NCBI GenBank assembly: GCA_002698305.1
Contig: NZWR01000003.1
Coordinates: 74,794-111,418, forward strand
DNA from: Candidatus Campbelliibacteriota bacterium
GTDB taxonomy: Bacteria > Patescibacteriota > Minisyncoccia > Phycocordibacterales > UBA1006
Direction of reading: 5' to 3'
DNA: 36,625 bases
Shown here: positions 10,336-19,351 of the stretch, piece by piece
Numbering within the stretch: the stretch's first letter is position 1
How the letters are laid out: each line of letters begins with the position of its first letter
The notes under the pieces: generated by a model
Database searches by the model: none
What the model saw: the letters and a program-made list of their open reading frames with translations, nothing else
Told to the model about the DNA's origin: nothing
Translations under genes and position numbers: made by a program

Positions 10336-10971
10336 ATGAACGATTTTGAACAATTAAAAAAAGATTCTATAAAAGAATTTGAGAACAATTTTGAACAAGC
10401 GAAAAACGAATCAGAACAGTTAACGAACGAGCAGAAGGATCATGATATTGATCGTGCCTGGGATCAAAAGTCAGAGAATCAGATTGCTTATGAAAAAAGG
10501 CAAATAAAAAGAGAAAAGGTCGGTGAAGAAGAGGTAGCGAAAAGGAACCGCAGGCAGTTTAGTGGTGTTGAGCCTGACAAACTTCCATACTTTGAAGATG
10601 GCGAACGCCAAGAGGTTTTGTATTCTAAAAACAACATTAAATTTTTTGACCAAGAAGATCTTGCTCTTATTAAGGAAGATATAGCTGAGGATGGGACCGA
10701 TGCGGAAAAGAAAATGATTGAACAATTACTTGAACGCCTTGATCATTTGATGATTCTCGAGGACAAAGCAAAAGATGCATTTAGAAATATGCTTGCTATG
10801 GAAAAGGGATCAGGTGAACGTGCTGCTGCATATCAAGAGTGGATGAATGCACGCAATCATGTTGTTGAATTTGAGCAAGCATCACTTGATATGGTATTTG
10901 CACAAAAATCAGATACTCCAGATTCTCATACTGAAGATACTAACCAAGACTCACTTCAGGAAGCCGCGTAA
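10336..10971 (+). CDS. Hypothetical charged protein
   Basis: 211 aa ORF closely following the previous gene. Confidence 0.65.
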   Translation: MNDFEQLKKDSIKEFENNFEQAKNESEQLTNEQKDHDIDRAWDQKSENQIAYEKRQIKREKVGEEEVAKRNRRQFSGVEPDKLPYFEDGERQEVLYSKNNIKFFDQEDLALIKEDIAEDGTDAEKKMIEQLLERLDHLMILEDKAKDAFRNMLAMEKGSGERAAAYQEWMNARNHVVEFEQASLDMVFAQKSDTPDSHTEDTNQDSLQEAA

Positions 10972-11016
10972 TAGCAGGCTTTTTGCATGCCCTATTCTAT
11001 TGGTTATACTGGGCGT

Positions 11017-12936
11017 ATGAACTATCTTGAAAGCTTGAATGAAATGCAAAAAGAAGCGGTCCTTCATACAGAAGGACCGCTTCTTGTCGTAGCGGGAGCA
11101 GGAACGGGAAAGACAAAAACCTTAACTCACCGGATTATTCACCTAATAAAAAAAGGTACAGATCCGCGAAGTATTTTAGCGATTACTTTTACCAACAAAG
11201 CCGCTAAAGAAATGCGAGAGCGTGTTATCGCAATGCTTGGAACAGATGATCATATTCCGACAATGAGCACTTTTCACTCGCTCGGTGTACGCATTTTGCG
11301 TGACCATCACACAAAAATAGGGGTAAATAAATATTTTAATATTTTAGATAGTCAGGATAAAGGAACGCTTATCAAGCAGGCAATGAGAATCCAAGATATT
11401 AACCCCAAAGAATGGGAACCTCGAAAAATTGCATCAACGATTTCACGTGCGAAATCAAATGAAGAAACAGCAGAAACATATACGGCCAATAAAAATCCAC
11501 TCACCTCTATTGTTAAAATAGTATGGCCAGAATATGAACGTTTAAAGCGTGAAGAACAATCGCTTGATTTTGATGACTTGCTTTCAGAAACATATTTTCT
11601 ACTTAAAAAACATCCTGAAATATTAGCTCAGTACCAGTCACGCTGGCAGTATGTGCATGTTGATGAGTACCAAGATACTAATACTATTCAATATAAATTG
11701 GTGCGTCTATTGGTTGACCAGCATAAAAATATTTGTGCGGTTGGAGATGGAGATCAAAATATTTATTCATGGCGCGGTGCGGATATGAAAAATATTCTTA
11801 ATTTTGAAAAAGATTTTCCAGGTGCAAAGGTGGTGTTACTTGAAACCAACTATCGCTCAACTCAAATCATTCTTGAAGCTGCTCATGAGATTATCAAAAA
11901 AAACAACGAGCGTATTGATAAAAAACTTGTAACCGATAACCAAGAAGGAAAAGAAATTGCACTCTACGAAGCATTTTCAGCTCACCAAGAGGCATCGTGG
12001 ATAGCCACCCAAGTAAAAAAATATATCGATGAAGGGACAGAACCTAAAGATATTGCCGTACTATTTCGGACTAATTTTCAATCACGAATTTTAGAAGAAG
12101 CATTTCTGCGCAAAGCACTTCCATACCAGGTCGTCGGCGTAAAATTCTTTTCTCGAAAAGAGGTAAAGGATGTTATGAGTTATCTCAAGGCTGCCTTTAA
12201 CAATGATTCGTTGTCAGATGTTAAACGTATCATCAATGAACCCAAGAGAGGTCTTGGAAAAGTTGCAGTTGCTAAAATTTTTGCCGGGAGAATATCTGAC
12301 CTTCCCAAGAAACAACTTGAATCGTATCAAAAATTTTCAGAACTACTGGATGATATTTATCAGTTTGCCCTTACTCACACACCGTCAGATACCATACGTC
12401 ATATCGTAAAGGCAACAGGTCTTGAAAAAAAACTTGGCGAGGGAACAGACGAAGATAAAGAGCGTCTTGAAAACATGAAGGAGCTCGTGACCTATGCAAC
12501 TAAATATGATGATCTCGAAAATGCATATGACATCTTTTTTGAAGAAGTTGCACTCCTTTCTGATCAAGACAGCCTTGGGTCAAACCGCAAAGATTCTAAT
12601 ACGGTGAAGTTGATGACCATTCACTCTTCTAAAGGGCTTGAGTTTAAATATGTTTTTGTTTCAGGACTCGAACAAGGACTCTTCCCTTCACAACGAGATG
12701 ATGCATTAACCAAACATGAACAAGAAGAAGAGCGTCGTTTGTGCTATGTGGCCTTTACGCGAGCCAAAGAAATGCTGCATCTGTCCTATGCAAAACTACG
12801 AACCATCTATGGTCAGGAGCGTATTAATGTTCCATCGGAATTTGTACGAGATTTGTCTTCTCATCTGGTAGTTGAGGCAGGTGAAAACTACGACGACGAT
12901 GAGGGTGCTGTTGAGACTTTTTATTTAGATTTTTAA
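11017..12936 (+). CDS. UvrD/PcrA-family superfamily 1 DNA helicase
   Basis: GAGTGKTKTLTHR, AITFTNKAAKEMRER, DEYQDTN, GDGDQNIYSWRGAD, LETNYRST, TIHSSKGLEF, RRLCYVAFTRAKE. ATG at 11017 is 6 nt after TATACT; the track start at 10987 lies upstream of that box. Confidence 0.95.
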   Translation: MNYLESLNEMQKEAVLHTEGPLLVVAGAGTGKTKTLTHRIIHLIKKGTDPRSILAITFTNKAAKEMRERVIAMLGTDDHIPTMSTFHSLGVRILRDHHTKIGVNKYFNILDSQDKGTLIKQAMRIQDINPKEWEPRKIASTISRAKSNEETAETYTANKNPLTSIVKIVWPEYERLKREEQSLDFDDLLSETYFLLKKHPEILAQYQSRWQYVHVDEYQDTNTIQYKLVRLLVDQHKNICAVGDGDQNIYSWRGADMKNILNFEKDFPGAKVVLLETNYRSTQIILEAAHEIIKKNNERIDKKLVTDNQEGKEIALYEAFSAHQEASWIATQVKKYIDEGTEPKDIAVLFRTNFQSRILEEAFLRKALPYQVVGVKFFSRKEVKDVMSYLKAAFNNDSLSDVKRIINEPKRGLGKVAVAKIFAGRISDLPKKQLESYQKFSELLDDIYQFALTHTPSDTIRHIVKATGLEKKLGEGTDEDKERLENMKELVTYATKYDDLENAYDIFFEEVALLSDQDSLGSNRKDSNTVKLMTIHSSKGLEFKYVFVSGLEQGLFPSQRDDALTKHEQEEERRLCYVAFTRAKEMLHLSYAKLRTIYGQERINVPSEFVRDLSSHLVVEAGENYDDDEGAVETFYLDF

Positions 12937-13029
12937 ATGAGCACAGAAGCGTTAGCGACTAGTCTGTACTCATGAGGTAATTCGCTAAAGATGTATTCAA
13001 TATATCCTTGAAGAAAGGCTGTTATTAAA

Positions 13030-13054
13030 CAACACGAGAATTCGTGTTTTTTTT
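13030..13054 (+). terminator. Rho-independent terminator
   Basis: AACACGA gaat TCGTGTT + T-run. Confidence 0.7.
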
Positions 13055-13075
13055 GTCCAGATATATACTTTAGGT

Positions 13076-13888
13076 ATGAATAACCTGCATGCTAAAAAGT
13101 CACTCGGCCAGAACTTTCTTAAATCAAAAAAAGCTATCACCACCATGATAGAGTCTGTAGGTACGAATGAATCATCGCTTGTCGTTGAGATAGGTCCAGG
13201 AAAAGGAGCGCTGACGGGACCACTTTTAGAAACGGGTGCCACAGTTATTGCTTATGAACTGGATGAACGGATGATTCAATTGTTAGAAGAAAAGTTTAAA
13301 CCTTATACTTCATCAAAAAAACTTATTCTCCATCATACTGATATTTTAGAAGCAGACCTCTTGGGAGACACGCAAGGTAGGCAATATTCAATTGTTGCAA
13401 ACATTCCTTACTATATTACCGGTATGATTTTGCGAACAATGTTATCTCACGATCATCCGCCAATGAACATGTCTTTGCTTATGCAAAAAGAGGTTGCTTA
13501 TCGGATCACCAGACAAGATGGAAAAAACTCGATTCTTTCACTGGCCGTTGATTTTTACGCTGATGCTCGGTATGAAATGCTCGTTAAAAAACAATATTTT
13601 AACCCCTCACCAAAAGTAGACTCGGCAATTATCAGCCTCTTTAATATTCGAAATAAAAGTAAAGACTACCACGCACTGGAAAAAGAATATTTTCAAGTCG
13701 TAAAACAGGCGTTTTCCCAAAAGCGTAAAAAAGCAATAAATAATTTGTCACAATTAGCACCAAAAGAGTTCTGGAAGCATGTTTTTGCATCACTAGAAAT
13801 ATCTGATGCCGAACGCGCTGAAAATATTCCACATCAGCTGTGGCTCTCACTTGCTTCGGCTTTCAGAGATTGGACCAATGACCAGTAA
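13076..13888 (+). CDS. rsmA: 16S rRNA (adenine1518/1519-N6)-dimethyltransferase
   Basis: KKSLGQNFL, VVEIGPGKGALT, VANIPYYITG, MQKEVAYRI motifs typical of KsgA/RsmA. Confidence 0.95.
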   Translation: MNNLHAKKSLGQNFLKSKKAITTMIESVGTNESSLVVEIGPGKGALTGPLLETGATVIAYELDERMIQLLEEKFKPYTSSKKLILHHTDILEADLLGDTQGRQYSIVANIPYYITGMILRTMLSHDHPPMNMSLLMQKEVAYRITRQDGKNSILSLAVDFYADARYEMLVKKQYFNPSPKVDSAIISLFNIRNKSKDYHALEKEYFQVVKQAFSQKRKKAINNLSQLAPKEFWKHVFASLEISDAERAENIPHQLWLSLASAFRDWTNDQ

Positions 13889-13909
13889 TTTTTTGCTATA
13901 CTTAGTGCC

Positions 13910-14836
13910 ATGAATACTTCATATCTTCCTTCTAAAAAAATTCAAATAACGATTCTTATCCTCATCGTCCTTCTATGTGGTTTCCTCGCATTTTTCTTTT
14001 TTGATAACGAGAGAAATGAGACAGATGAAAATACCTTTGTCGACGTTGCAGCAGTAACTTCAGATGAAGATAATATTAATACTTTAGATAGCGATGGTGA
14101 TGGAGCATATGATTGGCAAGAAGAATTATGGCCAGAGCTTGATCCAAATAACCCAGATTCAGATGGTGATGGTGTCCTTGACGGGCAATACATCAGATTG
14201 AAACAAAATGAGGCAATCCTGCGTGCGCGAGGAGAAGAAAATGTTGAATCAGATTTAACAGAAACCGAAAAATTTGCTCGGACTGCGGTAACCGCATTGA
14301 TTGCGGTTGCTCAATCAGGAGGAGAGCTCACCGAAGAACAGCAGCGAGTTTTTTCTGAGAATTTAGCAAATTATGTTCAAAACTTAACGCTCGGAGAAAA
14401 GCTATATACGCGCGATAGTTTTAATCTTGTTTCAAATACCAAAGAAAACATTCGAGCCTATTCAAATGGGATGAAGCAACTCTTTAGAACCTATCCGGTA
14501 GCCACCAGTGATATTGAACTGATTATCACGGCCCTAGAGGAGCCAGAGGTGAATCAGGGAGGACTACGTGCTATCAATAAAAAATACGGGGATTATTTGA
14601 TAGAACTTTCTTCACAAGAAGTTCCACAAAATATTGCGGCCCGACATACCCAATTAACAAATAGTATTAGTCAGCTGGGGGCTGCGACAGATAATCTCTT
14701 GCAAGAAGAGCAAGATGAGTTGATTACGCTTTCACTTGTGGCTCAGCTTGAAACAATCCTTTCAAATGCAGCAGCAGCCATCATTAATCTCAACAAATAT
14801 TTTGAAATTGTAGAAGATGATATTTATTTTAACTAA
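13910..14836 (+). CDS. Membrane-anchored protein with TSP3-like Asp-rich Ca-binding repeats
   Basis: N-terminal TM (IQITILILIVLLCGFLAFFFF) followed by LDSDGDGAYDWQEELWPELDPNNPDSDGDGVLDG. Confidence 0.75.
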   Translation: MNTSYLPSKKIQITILILIVLLCGFLAFFFFDNERNETDENTFVDVAAVTSDEDNINTLDSDGDGAYDWQEELWPELDPNNPDSDGDGVLDGQYIRLKQNEAILRARGEENVESDLTETEKFARTAVTALIAVAQSGGELTEEQQRVFSENLANYVQNLTLGEKLYTRDSFNLVSNTKENIRAYSNGMKQLFRTYPVATSDIELIITALEEPEVNQGGLRAINKKYGDYLIELSSQEVPQNIAARHTQLTNSISQLGAATDNLLQEEQDELITLSLVAQLETILSNAAAAIINLNKYFEIVEDDIYFN

Positions 14837-14858
14837 TTGAATACCCTACATATATATG

Positions 14859-14864
14859 TATACT
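14859..14864 (+). promoter_or_regulatory. -10 element (TATACT) upstream of the nusA leader
   Basis: TATACT exactly 6 nt before the ATG at 14871. Confidence 0.55.
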
Positions 14865-14870
14865 AGAGGT

Positions 14871-14942
14871 ATGAACAAAGAGTATGAGATTCATATTCTT
14901 TTTTTAAATGAGCAAATCGGTATTTCAATACAGCGCATTTAA
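14871..14942 (+). CDS. Candidate leaderless 23-codon upstream ORF preceding nusA
   Basis: MNKEYEIHILFLNEQIGISIQRI*; its ATG sits at the predicted +1 of the TATACT box. Confidence 0.35.
   Translation: MNKEYEIHILFLNEQIGISIQRI
14877..14905 (+). terminator. Attenuator-like intrinsic terminator in the nusA leader
   Basis: AAAGAGTATGA gat TCATATTCTTT, 11-bp stem (one G-U), followed by T-run, positioned downstream of the -10 element. Confidence 0.55.
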
Positions 14943-15012
14943 ACAGATAATTTTCATTTATGTAAAAATCTGCAGTTCAAGAATTATAAAAATTAATAAA
15001 CAAAAAAATATT

Positions 15013-16305
15013 ATGTTTGATTTAAAAGTACTTCAATCGACCTTAGACCAGATTGAACAAGAAAAAAATATACCACGAGATAAAATTCTTGAAGCCATTG
15101 AGCATTCGCTCGCAGCGGCATATAAAAAAGACTACGGAGCCAAAGGGCAAATAATCCGTGCACACTTTAATCCAGAAACAGGAGATCTTGAGTTTTTCCA
15201 AGTAAAAACAGTTGTAGACGATACCTTGGTAAAACCCGCCTTAACCGAAGAGCAGCTTGCTGATCCTAATTTTGAAGAAGAAGTCGATGAAGATGATGAA
15301 CGTGTTCGTTTTAATGTTGAGCACCATATGTACCTGGAAGATGCACGCCGCATCCGTGGTGGTGCAGCTCTTGAAGATGAAATTATCTTCCCATTAGATA
15401 ACCCTCTTGAAGATAATGAAGAATTTGGACGCGTTGCAGCAATGACCGCTAAACAGGTTATTATGCAAAAATTACGAGAAGCTGAAAAAGATATCAAACT
15501 TGCTCGTTATGAAAAAATGGTAGGGACGGTTCTGACCGGAACAATTCAAAAAGTTGTAGATGGTAAGGTATTTGTTGAACTTGCGCCGCGAACTATTGGG
15601 GTGGTTGATCGAAAAGACCAACCAAAAGGAGAATGGTATAAACCAGGTGACAGAATCAAGGTATTCCTTGAGTCTGTTGAACCAGGTACCAGAGGGGTAC
15701 GGATGACGCTCTCACGAACAAACCCAGAAATTATTCGAGAACTGTTTAAAACAGAGTCTCCAGAGGTAGCGACTGGTATTGTTGAGATTAAATCTATTGC
15801 ACGAGAAGCAGGAGCACGAACAAAAATGGCAGTGTATAGTAATGACCCTGACGTTGATCCAATCGGGGCCTGCGTCGGTCAAAGAGGAAGCCGTATTAAT
15901 GCAGTAACCTCAGACCTTGGAAATGAAAAGATCGATATTATTGTATGGTCTGAAGATGAATTGCTGTACGTAGCGAATGCCTTGGCACCCGCTCAGGTCC
16001 TCGATATTGAAGGGGATCTCGAAGATAAAAAGGCAAAAGTTATTGTTGCTGAAGATCAGCTTTCATTGGCCATTGGAAAAGAAGGTCAAAATGCTCGGCT
16101 TGCAGCACGGCTCACAGGGTGGAAAATTGATATTTCAGGAACTGATGAAAATCCTGATCTTGTGAATGAACTTGAAACAGAAGAAACAGAAGATGAATTC
16201 GTGTCACTTGATGATTTAAAATCAGCAATTGGTAAGGCGACAAATGAAAATTCTGAAATAGAGGAGGAAAATCCAGAGACTGAAGAAGATTCTAAAACTG
16301 AATAA
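15013..16305 (+). CDS. nusA: Transcription termination/antitermination protein NusA
   Basis: MFDLKVLQSTLDQIEQEKNIPRDKILEAIEHSLAAAYKKDYG N-terminus, S1 domain, KH motifs (GACVGQRGSRINAV; LAIGKEGQNARLAARLTGWKIDI). Track start at 14908 is an in-frame extension. Confidence 0.95.
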   Translation: MFDLKVLQSTLDQIEQEKNIPRDKILEAIEHSLAAAYKKDYGAKGQIIRAHFNPETGDLEFFQVKTVVDDTLVKPALTEEQLADPNFEEEVDEDDERVRFNVEHHMYLEDARRIRGGAALEDEIIFPLDNPLEDNEEFGRVAAMTAKQVIMQKLREAEKDIKLARYEKMVGTVLTGTIQKVVDGKVFVELAPRTIGVVDRKDQPKGEWYKPGDRIKVFLESVEPGTRGVRMTLSRTNPEIIRELFKTESPEVATGIVEIKSIAREAGARTKMAVYSNDPDVDPIGACVGQRGSRINAVTSDLGNEKIDIIVWSEDELLYVANALAPAQVLDIEGDLEDKKAKVIVAEDQLSLAIGKEGQNARLAARLTGWKIDISGTDENPDLVNELETEETEDEFVSLDDLKSAIGKATNENSEIEEENPETEEDSKTE

Positions 16306-16309
16306 AAAC

Positions 16310-16349
16310 AAAGAAAACACCCTTGTATCTGTACAAGGGTGTTTTCTTT
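16310..16349 (+). terminator. Strong Rho-independent terminator of nusA
   Basis: AAAGAAAACACCCTTGTA tctg TACAAGGGTGTTTTCTTT, 18-bp perfect stem. Confidence 0.9.
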
Positions 16350-16410
16350 GAAAAATAAATAGTGATATACTAAATACGTTACCTAAGGTATTAACGAATA
16401 ATTAATTATT

Positions 16411-16719
16411 ATGAACGATCCACTAAAAGATACGCGTGTATTTCCTGAAGAAATGCACGAAAAACCACAGCCTCATGAAGAGCATCACCACCACAGAAAA
16501 TTATTGTGGGCAGCAGTGATTGCTTTTATCGCGGTTGCAATATATGTGCTTACCTCAACTAATTTTTTCAAACAGGAAAAAAATGGAGAAAATGTATCTC
16601 CAGATGAAATTCGTTATGCACAAGAAGAAGAAGCAGCTGTTGCTATCGAACGTTTTCGAGAGGAGTTAACACCAGAAGAGCGAGAACGTCGTCTTAATAT
16701 GCTATTCAATAACAACTAA
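16411..16719 (+). CDS. Small single-TM protein, His-rich juxtamembrane segment
   Basis: 102 aa: HEEHHHHRKLLWAAVIAFIAVAIYVLTSTNFF; TGATATACT -10 at 16366-16371 gives a short leader. Confidence 0.65.
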   Translation: MNDPLKDTRVFPEEMHEKPQPHEEHHHHRKLLWAAVIAFIAVAIYVLTSTNFFKQEKNGENVSPDEIRYAQEEEAAVAIERFREELTPEERERRLNMLFNNN

Positions 16720-16724
16720 TATTT

Positions 16725-17678
16725 ATGAAGATGAAATCAACAACAATTAATACCTTTCTCGGTCTGGGAGTTTCGTTCGCAATGATTGCCACCTTTATAT
16801 TCGCAGGGTTTAGCCATCCACAGACGACCTATGCTCAATGTACGAGCAATGACGACTCAGGTAATTTGTACGGATACGCCGACACTGAAAACTTTGGCCG
16901 CATCTATATGAGTCGAACCTCATGGAATGATTTTGAGGCAACCCAAACAACGCAGCCATTCAGCGTTTCTTACAATAGACAAAACGATACATGGTCTGGT
17001 CGTGGTTGGAATGAAATCATGGGGTGGGTAGATTTTGGAGAGACAAACTCTGATAATATTAGCCTCAGAAGAGCCGAATTTGAATCAGCCTTAGCAAATC
17101 CAGGAGATTACGGAAACCTAGTACCTCAAATATATCTAGGGGATGAGAATATTGTTCTTCAAACTGGTGAAACGATATCTGTTGCAGGAGTTGCTTACTC
17201 AACTAACTCAGGTTCGTTTGTAGGGTCTGGATGGAACGGTGACTATACCATAGCCAATGTGGGTAATGGGGATGACGTAGCTGTAGGGGCCGGTGAAATA
17301 ACTTTTGCTAATGTCTCACTTGTTGAGTCGCCATGTCAGGAATATGTAGACCTATTAGTGAACGGAGAAGAAACCTACTATCAAGAAACCTGCCCAATTA
17401 CTAACCCGACGCTTACCTGGAACACTACTAACGTGAACAATTGTGTGATTGGTTCAGATAACTGGTCTTCACCACAAGGAACATCAATAGGAACATCAGG
17501 CTCACAAAATGCTAACGTCAGCGTGAACCCATCTGAAACATTTAGTTTGAATTGTACGGGTACTCAATCCGGTAATACGATTCAAGGAATTGCAATTGCC
17601 GTCTGTGGACCAACAACAGGAGGTGGAGACGATCCGGTCGTCGATAACGTCGTAGCTCCAGACTTTAAGGAAGTATAA
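16725..17678 (+). CDS. Secreted surface protein, Ig-like/Cys-containing
   Basis: Signal peptide-like N-terminus; GRGWNEIMGWVDFGE and GSGWNG motifs. Confidence 0.7.
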   Translation: MKMKSTTINTFLGLGVSFAMIATFIFAGFSHPQTTYAQCTSNDDSGNLYGYADTENFGRIYMSRTSWNDFEATQTTQPFSVSYNRQNDTWSGRGWNEIMGWVDFGETNSDNISLRRAEFESALANPGDYGNLVPQIYLGDENIVLQTGETISVAGVAYSTNSGSFVGSGWNGDYTIANVGNGDDVAVGAGEITFANVSLVESPCQEYVDLLVNGEETYYQETCPITNPTLTWNTTNVNNCVIGSDNWSSPQGTSIGTSGSQNANVSVNPSETFSLNCTGTQSGNTIQGIAIAVCGPTTGGGDDPVVDNVVAPDFKEV

Positions 17679-17690
17679 TCTTTGTAATAT

Positions 17691-19340
17691 ATGAAAAAAT
17701 TTCTAACACAAAAAATTAATTTTAGAGCCGCTGCAATCTTCTTACTGTTCTTGGTTGCTGGTGTCAGCACTATCAGCGCTGCAGCTCCTGGAGGGTCTCT
17801 TAATGCTGTTGTTCACCGTAGTGGGGGTGATCAAGCAATCCAAAGCTTACAGCTTGGCCCGTGTAGTGGTGGAGGATGTAATGCTCTTGGTGATCTTGAT
17901 GCTCGAGGGCTAGGAAATGGTTTGGCATACTTTGCTGTTTCTGATATTACTAATGCTTTATTGTATTCTTCTAACACAAGTTTCTTGCTCGATAAGGTCT
18001 TTGTTGGTGAGTACGATGGTCAACCTGCATCAGCAAGTCTCCCTATCTGGTCAACAACTCAAACATCTGGAGCATCAAGAGGTGGTGGAGAAACAGCAAC
18101 ACTTCAATCAGTAAATGTTGGTGGTTCAGTTATTGCAACGAACCTCACTAACAGTGGCGGTCTTCCGTCGGTATGTTTTGATGAGGAGGGTACCTTAATC
18201 ATTTGTGAATCAACGCCAAGTAATGGGTTATGTGGTTTTGCAGATGGCGGATCATATTCATCAGCACCATCTTCAGGATTGTGTTTTTCAGGATCAGCAG
18301 GCGCAGTCTCAGGAGGTAGCGGAGCAAGAAATGATGATTGGGCATGGACATGTTTTGGTTCAAATGGAGGAACTGATGATCAGTGTTCAGCTAATTATGT
18401 ACCTGGACCAACCAATGGTCAATGTGGCTCATCTGACGGACAATCATTTAGTCAGCCACCAACATCAGGACTGTGTTCACCTGGCTCAGCTTCTACTGTA
18501 AATGATAATGGACCATTAATAACACCACGATATACATGGTCATGTGCAGGGTACAATGGTGGAACAACAGATGATTGTGATGCTAATTACCAAGCAGGAC
18601 CTATAGATGGACAATGTAAAAATTATCCATTTGGACCATATGGAACAGAGCCAGCAACAAATACCTCTACAGGTTGTGATGCAGGAACCTTCCAAGATAT
18701 TAGTGATACCGGTTCTCAATGGCGATGGCGATGTCTCGGTCAAAATGGTGGATCAAATTCACCTACCTGTACAGCGGCACGTGCAAATGGAAACCCACAA
18801 TGTACAAGTCACCCGGGTACTCATGCAACCCAACCTGCAACGAATTCTTCAAATGGTTGTGACGTAGGATCATACAGTGATACAGGTGATACCGGTTCTC
18901 AATGGCGATGGACCTGTACTGATCAGGGGGTGACACAAACCTGTTCGGCAAACAAAGAAGCTAATACAGGATATCTCTTTGTGTGTGGTACAGATCCAGA
19001 TGGAGTGTTCGGGGCAACACAATCAGCACCTAATAATTCACGTTACGGACAATGGACGCGGGGAGGAACCTACTCACCGCAAGGAACAGGGGATGAATTC
19101 CCATTCAACATGGGGACACCTGACTGTTCAAACCCAACTACTATTCCGTTTTGGACAGCTAATCCATGGTCACTGCCAAACGGTCAAGACGGAAATAATC
19201 CAGCGAATGATGGGTACGATGGTTCAGTACTTAATCCAAACGGACAAGGAGATAGGCTTTGGTATAAATTCTTCTGTTTGGATGGCCCACCTGATGATTG
19301 TTTCTGTAATACTGCAGCTGCTAATGAGAATATGTGTTAA
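17691..19340 (+). CDS. Secreted Cys-rich modular protein with several tandem ~60-aa modules
   Basis: Signal peptide-like N-terminus; repeated (N)GQCGSSDGQSFSQPPTSGLCSPGSASTV...YTWSCAGYNGGTTDDCDANY-type modules. Confidence 0.75.
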   Translation: MKKFLTQKINFRAAAIFLLFLVAGVSTISAAAPGGSLNAVVHRSGGDQAIQSLQLGPCSGGGCNALGDLDARGLGNGLAYFAVSDITNALLYSSNTSFLLDKVFVGEYDGQPASASLPIWSTTQTSGASRGGGETATLQSVNVGGSVIATNLTNSGGLPSVCFDEEGTLIICESTPSNGLCGFADGGSYSSAPSSGLCFSGSAGAVSGGSGARNDDWAWTCFGSNGGTDDQCSANYVPGPTNGQCGSSDGQSFSQPPTSGLCSPGSASTVNDNGPLITPRYTWSCAGYNGGTTDDCDANYQAGPIDGQCKNYPFGPYGTEPATNTSTGCDAGTFQDISDTGSQWRWRCLGQNGGSNSPTCTAARANGNPQCTSHPGTHATQPATNSSNGCDVGSYSDTGDTGSQWRWTCTDQGVTQTCSANKEANTGYLFVCGTDPDGVFGATQSAPNNSRYGQWTRGGTYSPQGTGDEFPFNMGTPDCSNPTTIPFWTANPWSLPNGQDGNNPANDGYDGSVLNPNGQGDRLWYKFFCLDGPPDDCFCNTAAANENMC

Positions 19341-19351
19341 CAAAAAATTGT

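Noticed and set aside
14908-15012. ORF-track start of NusA at 14908
   Set aside because: NusA homology begins at MFDLKVLQSTL (15013); the extension is low-complexity and falls in the leader with the attenuator-like hairpin.
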